8,274 bases of DNA from Sphingobacterium thalpophilum (GTDB lineage Bacteria > Bacteroidota > Bacteroidia > Flavobacteriales > Flavobacteriaceae): contig CALPOS020000084.1 in assembly GCA_943325255.2 (NCBI GenBank), forward strand, positions 1 to 8,274, in the 5' to 3' direction. Below are positions 5,808 through 8,274 of the stretch, one piece after another. The notes under the pieces are model-generated. The model searched no databases. It had not been told where the DNA came from and saw only the letters and a program-made list of their open reading frames with translations. The stretch's first letter is position 1, and each line of letters begins with the position of its first letter. The position numbers and the translations under genes were made by a program.

Positions 5808-6374
5808 ATGCTAGATAAACTTATTGCTGTCGACAAACAACTTTTCGTTTTCCTTAACGGATTGGGATCAGCGCACTACGATGGACTTTGGCTTTTGATT
5901 ACCAAACAAATTTACTGGACACCGCTTTTTTTGATTGTTTTCTTTATTTTACAAAAAAAAATAGGCTGGAAACAATTGGGGATTTTGCTATTATTTATCG
6001 CTGTATTAATTCTCTTTTCAGATCAAACTGCCAATCTTTTCAAAACAACTTTCCAGCGACTAAGACCTTGTAACGACCCTGAAATCAAGAGTTTTATCCG
6101 GATAGTTAAAGACAGTAGCACTTTTGGTTTTTTCTCTGCTCATGCTTCGAGTTCTATGGCTTGTACAACATTTGTTTTTCTCCTATTTAAAAAGCACTTC
6201 AAATATCCGTTTTTGTTTTTTTTATTTCCATTAGTTTTTGCCTACAGTAGAATTTATTTGGGAGTACATTTCCCGCTAGACATTCTAGCAGGGTTCGCAT
6301 TTGGAACTTTTTACGCCTTACTGCTCCAAAAAGCATATCAATTTTTACAACCAAAATATTTTCCGCAAGATTAG
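5808..6374 (+). CDS. PAP2-family membrane phosphatase
   Basis: This 188-residue integral membrane protein of the type 2 phosphatidic acid phosphatase superfamily hydrolyses lipid or isoprenoid phosphates or diphosphates. All three superfamily motifs are visible: K-X6-RP as KTTFQRLRP (Lys79, Arg86, Pro87), the PSGH block in altered form as FSAH (109-112, His112 kept), and SR-X5-H-X3-D as SRIYLGVHFPLD (Ser147, Arg148, His154, Asp158). The catalytic histidine pair and the aspartate are therefore intact. About five hydrophobic segments surround the motifs. Its ATG directly follows the tatA stop (TAAATG), indicating translational coupling. Candidate substrates include undecaprenyl diphosphate, phosphatidylglycerophosphate and lipid A phosphates; the sequence does not decide between them. 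The Tat link may be positional only. Confidence 0.9.
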   Translation: MLDKLIAVDKQLFVFLNGLGSAHYDGLWLLITKQIYWTPLFLIVFFILQKKIGWKQLGILLLFIAVLILFSDQTANLFKTTFQRLRPCNDPEIKSFIRIVKDSSTFGFFSAHASSSMACTTFVFLLFKKHFKYPFLFFLFPLVFAYSRIYLGVHFPLDILAGFAFGTFYALLLQKAYQFLQPKYFPQD

Positions 6375-6424
6375 GTTAATGTTGCTTCTACCACTGCGGT
6401 ATGTTAGTTGATTTTATTTTTTAA

Positions 6425-6452
6425 TTGATTTCAGTCTTTTTTCATACGTTTG
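6425..6452 (+). promoter_or_regulatory. Promoter of the 6468 gene (TTG, TACGTTTG)
   Basis: TACGTTTG (6445-6452) is a perfect TAnnTTTG box, with TTG at 6425-6427 and an ideal 17-bp spacer. The box ends 16 nt before the ATG at 6468. It is the best-formed promoter in the window and supports independent expression of the small gene that follows, rather than read-through from tatA and the PAP2 gene. Confidence 0.7.
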
Positions 6453-6467
6453 CAGTAAATCGAGAAA

Positions 6468-6746
6468 ATGAAAACTGAAAAACCAATTCAATTAGTTGCA
6501 TTACTTCGCCAACTTTTGGCGGAAACGGATAAAATGAAAGTGGGTCAATCCTATATCGCCGTAATAGAAGAAATGAAAAGAATCACCTTCGCAGATGAAG
6601 CGAACAATCCTTTTTCAAATTTGGTTTATAAACACCTCATTCAACTATCAATCAAAGATTTCATTCATGCCGGTCGTTCCGAAGCCAGCGCGAAAGTGGT
6701 CAATGATGTAATTGAAGTTATTGTTAATGCAGATATCGTTTCGTAG
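6468..6746 (+). CDS. Small hypothetical protein, predicted helical, cytoplasmic
   Basis: I do not recognise this 92-residue protein. It has no signal peptide, membrane segment, cysteine or metal motif. It looks mostly alpha-helical, with amphipathic stretches at about 6-20 (IQLVALLRQLLAETD), 27-39 (QSYIAVIEEMKRI) and 51-66, and an aliphatic end (VVNDVIEVIVNADIV). Charged and hydrophobic residues alternate as in small oligomerising or partner-binding proteins. The start is supported by the promoter at 6425-6452 and by the typical MKTEK opening. It is a real gene by promoter, codon pattern and its lack of overlap with neighbours. It converges on the O-methyltransferase gene, with 6 bp between the stop codons. 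Confidence 0.7.
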   Translation: MKTEKPIQLVALLRQLLAETDKMKVGQSYIAVIEEMKRITFADEANNPFSNLVYKHLIQLSIKDFIHAGRSEASAKVVNDVIEVIVNADIVS

Positions 6747-6752
6747 TTTTTG

Positions 6753-7394
6753 CTAAAGCACGCGACTTACGGTCAATCCATCTCTTATCGGAAGTAAAAC
6801 TGTTTCAACACGAGGGTCATTTTTTAAATGCGCATTATATTCTACCAGTACATTTGTGCTAACATCGTTTGGCTCCAAAGGTTCTACTACTTTACCACTC
6901 CACAGTACATTGTCCGACAAGATGATGCCACCTCGATTCATTTTTGGGACAATCAACTCATAATAGTGAAGGTAGTTTTCTTTATCCGCGTCAATAAATA
7001 CCAAATCGAATTTTAAATCCAAAGTTGGTATAATCGTAAGGGCTTCTCCCAGATGTTGGGTAATTTGGTTTCCCCAAGGCGATTTATCGAAGTATTTTCG
7101 CTGAAAGTCAACCAATTCTTCTTTAATATCGATGGTGTGCAATGCGCCATCATCTTGCATGCCTTCGCACAAACATAATGCGGAATAGCCTGTGTAGGTG
7201 CCGATTTCTAGAATGTTTGTGGGTCGAATTAACTTTGAAAGCATACTTAATACTCTTCCTTGAAAATGACCGCTCAACATTCGTGGTAAAAGCACTTTTT
7301 GATACGTTTCTTTATTCAAAGCCGCCAACAATTCTGGTTCTTTTTCAGAATGGCGCTCGATGTAGTCTTCTAACTCTTCGGAAATAAAGTGCAT
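6753..7394 (-). CDS. SAM-dependent class I O-methyltransferase (COMT-like, Methyltransf_3)
   Basis: The 213-residue cytosolic enzyme transfers a methyl group from S-adenosylmethionine to a hydroxyl, probably on a catechol-type small molecule; the true substrate is unknown. Numbered from the ATG at 7394, motif I is LEIGTYTGYS (62-71), and the acidic end of strand 2 is at IDIKEE (88-93). The divalent metal ligands are Asp135 (FIDADKENY), Asp161 and Asn162 (LSDNVLW), matching Asp141, Asp169 and Asn170 of mammalian COMT. The N-terminal segment ETYQKVLLPRMLSGHFQGR (29-47) is as I recall it in flavobacterial homologs. An in-frame ATG at 7445 would add 17 residues, but these span the promoter box at 7410-7417, and homologs I know begin at MHFISEELE, so 7394 is preferred. 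The gene diverges from rlmN. Confidence 0.9.
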   Translation of the reverse strand: MHFISEELEDYIERHSEKEPELLAALNKETYQKVLLPRMLSGHFQGRVLSMLSKLIRPTNILEIGTYTGYSALCLCEGMQDDGALHTIDIKEELVDFQRKYFDKSPWGNQITQHLGEALTIIPTLDLKFDLVFIDADKENYLHYYELIVPKMNRGGIILSDNVLWSGKVVEPLEPNDVSTNVLVEYNAHLKNDPRVETVLLPIRDGLTVSRVL

Positions 7395-7409
7395 GCTAGG
7401 GATTTTTGA

Positions 7410-7417
7410 CAAAGTTA
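7410..7417 (-). promoter_or_regulatory. -7 box of the O-methyltransferase gene
   Basis: On the - strand this reads TAACTTTG, a perfect TAnnTTTG box, ending 16 nt before the ATG at 7394. No TTG is found 17-23 bp further upstream. The box lies within the longer open frame that begins at 7445 and so argues for the shorter protein. Confidence 0.5.
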
Positions 7418-7482
7418 TCAAAATATCAAAACCACGCATGAGCATTTATGCCAACAGATGGAATAAATCGACAAATAGTCGT

Positions 7483-7490
7483 TAAATTTG
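7483..7490 (+). promoter_or_regulatory. -7 box of rlmN
   Basis: TAAATTTG is a perfect TAnnTTTG box ending only 5 nt before the ATG at 7495. No TTG is present at -33. If used, transcription would start at or within about a base of the ATG, giving a leaderless or nearly leaderless mRNA. Confidence 0.42.
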
Positions 7491-7494
7491 CGCC

Positions 7495-8274
7495 ATGCAA
7501 ATCGAGAAAAAAGACATTCGCGCTTTATCAAAAGAACAATTACGGGACTTTTTTGTTTCGAACGGAGATCAATCTTTTCGTGGCAATCAAGTCTACGAAT
7601 GGTTGTGGAGCAAGGGCGCGCATCGATTTGAAGATATGACCAATGTGTCAAAGGCAACCAGAACGATGCTCGAAGAACATTTTGTCATCAATCATATCAA
7701 AGTGGATCAAATGCAACGAAGTGAAGACGGCACGGTAAAAAATGCGGTTCGTTTGCACGATGGTTTGGTGGTTGAGTCGGTTCTAATTCCAACCAACACC
7801 AGAACTACAGCCTGTGTTTCGAGTCAAGTGGGTTGCAGTTTGGATTGTAATTTTTGCGCCACAGCGCGATTAAAAAGAATGCGGAATTTAGAGCCGGCTG
7901 AAATTTACGATCAAGTCATTGCAATCGACAAAGAAAGTCGTTTATATTACAATCATCCTTTATCGAATATCGTTTTTATGGGAATGGGCGAACCATTGAT
8001 GAATTACAACAATGTGCTCAAAGCCATCGAAATGATTACTTCGGAAGAAGGATTAGGGATGTCGCCCAAAAGAATTACGGTTTCTACTTCCGGTGTTCCC
8101 AAGATGATTAAGAAGTTGGCTGATGATGAGGTGAAATTCAAGTTGGCGGTTTCTTTACATTCGGCAATTGATGAAATTCGATCTCGAATTATGCCATTTA
8201 GTACCAATTTTCCTTTAGCTGATTTGCGGGAATCTTTAGAATATTGGTATCAAAAAACCAAAAGTAAAATTACC
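7495..8274 (+). CDS. rlmN: Dual-specificity 23S rRNA/tRNA adenine-C2 methyltransferase RlmN (3' end outside window)
   Basis: This radical-SAM enzyme methylates C2 of A2503 in 23S rRNA and, in E. coli, A37 of certain tRNAs, which affects ribosome proofreading. The frame is open from ATG 7495 to the window edge, giving 260 codons of a family usually about 345-380 residues long, so roughly the last quarter is missing. The [4Fe-4S] motif CxxxCxxC is Cys114, Cys118 and Cys121 (GCSLDCNFC). Cys107 matches E. coli Cys118, which resolves the methyl-cysteine intermediate, and Glu94 (VVESVLIP) matches E. coli Glu105; the spacings to the cluster are identical. The GMGEPLMN motif (163-170) binds SAM. The methyl-carrying cysteine (Cys355 in E. 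coli) falls beyond the window. The N-terminal helical domain includes FRGNQVYEWLW (28-38). Cfr is a relative, but the sequence fits RlmN. No frameshift is seen. Confidence 0.95.
   Translation, partial: MQIEKKDIRALSKEQLRDFFVSNGDQSFRGNQVYEWLWSKGAHRFEDMTNVSKATRTMLEEHFVINHIKVDQMQRSEDGTVKNAVRLHDGLVVESVLIPTNTRTTACVSSQVGCSLDCNFCATARLKRMRNLEPAEIYDQVIAIDKESRLYYNHPLSNIVFMGMGEPLMNYNNVLKAIEMITSEEGLGMSPKRITVSTSGVPKMIKKLADDEVKFKLAVSLHSAIDEIRSRIMPFSTNFPLADLRESLEYWYQKTKSKIT

Noticed and set aside
6388..6420. Possible terminator after the PAP2 gene (TACC, 5-base loop, GGTA, then T-rich DNA)
   Set aside because: The stem is only 4 bp and the T-rich stretch begins several bases later, so it is too weak to call.
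7142..7657. Open frames on both strands overlapping the O-methyltransferase and the start of rlmN
   Set aside because: They overlap well-supported genes, and their products show no family resemblance.

Overview
The window reads as a chromosomal segment from a member of the Bacteroidota, most likely a Flavobacteriaceae species. The DNA is AT-rich and genes lack clear Shine-Dalgarno sequences. TAnnTTTG boxes, the Bacteroidota -7 promoter element, sit in front of several genes. The protein families are typical of flavobacteria: short CarboxypepD_reg-like proteins, a DUF6702-like protein, a periplasmic M1 peptidase, a TatA with a long tail, and an RlmN. I see no mobile element, phage gene, CRISPR array, tRNA or rRNA, and it looks like ordinary core genome. 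I did not find a convincing new multi-gene system.

Layout. Positions 1-33 probably hold the last codons of a + strand gene. A strong, probably bidirectional hairpin terminator (51-79) separates it from pepE on the - strand (93-806), an aspartyl dipeptidase with all catalytic residues in place. A 284-bp divergent intergenic region (807-1090) carries a good promoter for a + strand cluster running to 5401. The cluster holds two tandem, distantly paralogous exported proteins with CarboxypepD_reg-like domains (1091-1846 and 1865-2581, the second with a TTG start), an exported DUF6702-like protein (2601-3095) and a 748-residue exported M1 zinc metallopeptidase (3155-5401). All four carry N-terminal export signals, so the products should meet in the periplasm or envelope; their joint function is unknown.

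Next come tatA (start corrected to 5469) and a PAP2-family membrane phosphatase (5808-6374) joined by a stop/start junction with no gap. Then there is a small unrecognised helical protein (6468-6746) with its own promoter. It converges on a SAM-dependent O-methyltransferase on the - strand (start corrected to 7394), with only 6 bp between the two stop codons. The O-methyltransferase and rlmN (7495 to the window edge, incomplete) diverge from a compact 100-bp region with one promoter box for each.

The most useful observations are the start-site corrections, a uniform 16-nt spacing between the -7 box and the ATG at three genes, two genes whose box lies only 5 nt from the ATG (possibly leaderless), the TTG start, and the tandem-paralog/DUF6702/M1 cluster as an uncharacterised envelope module.
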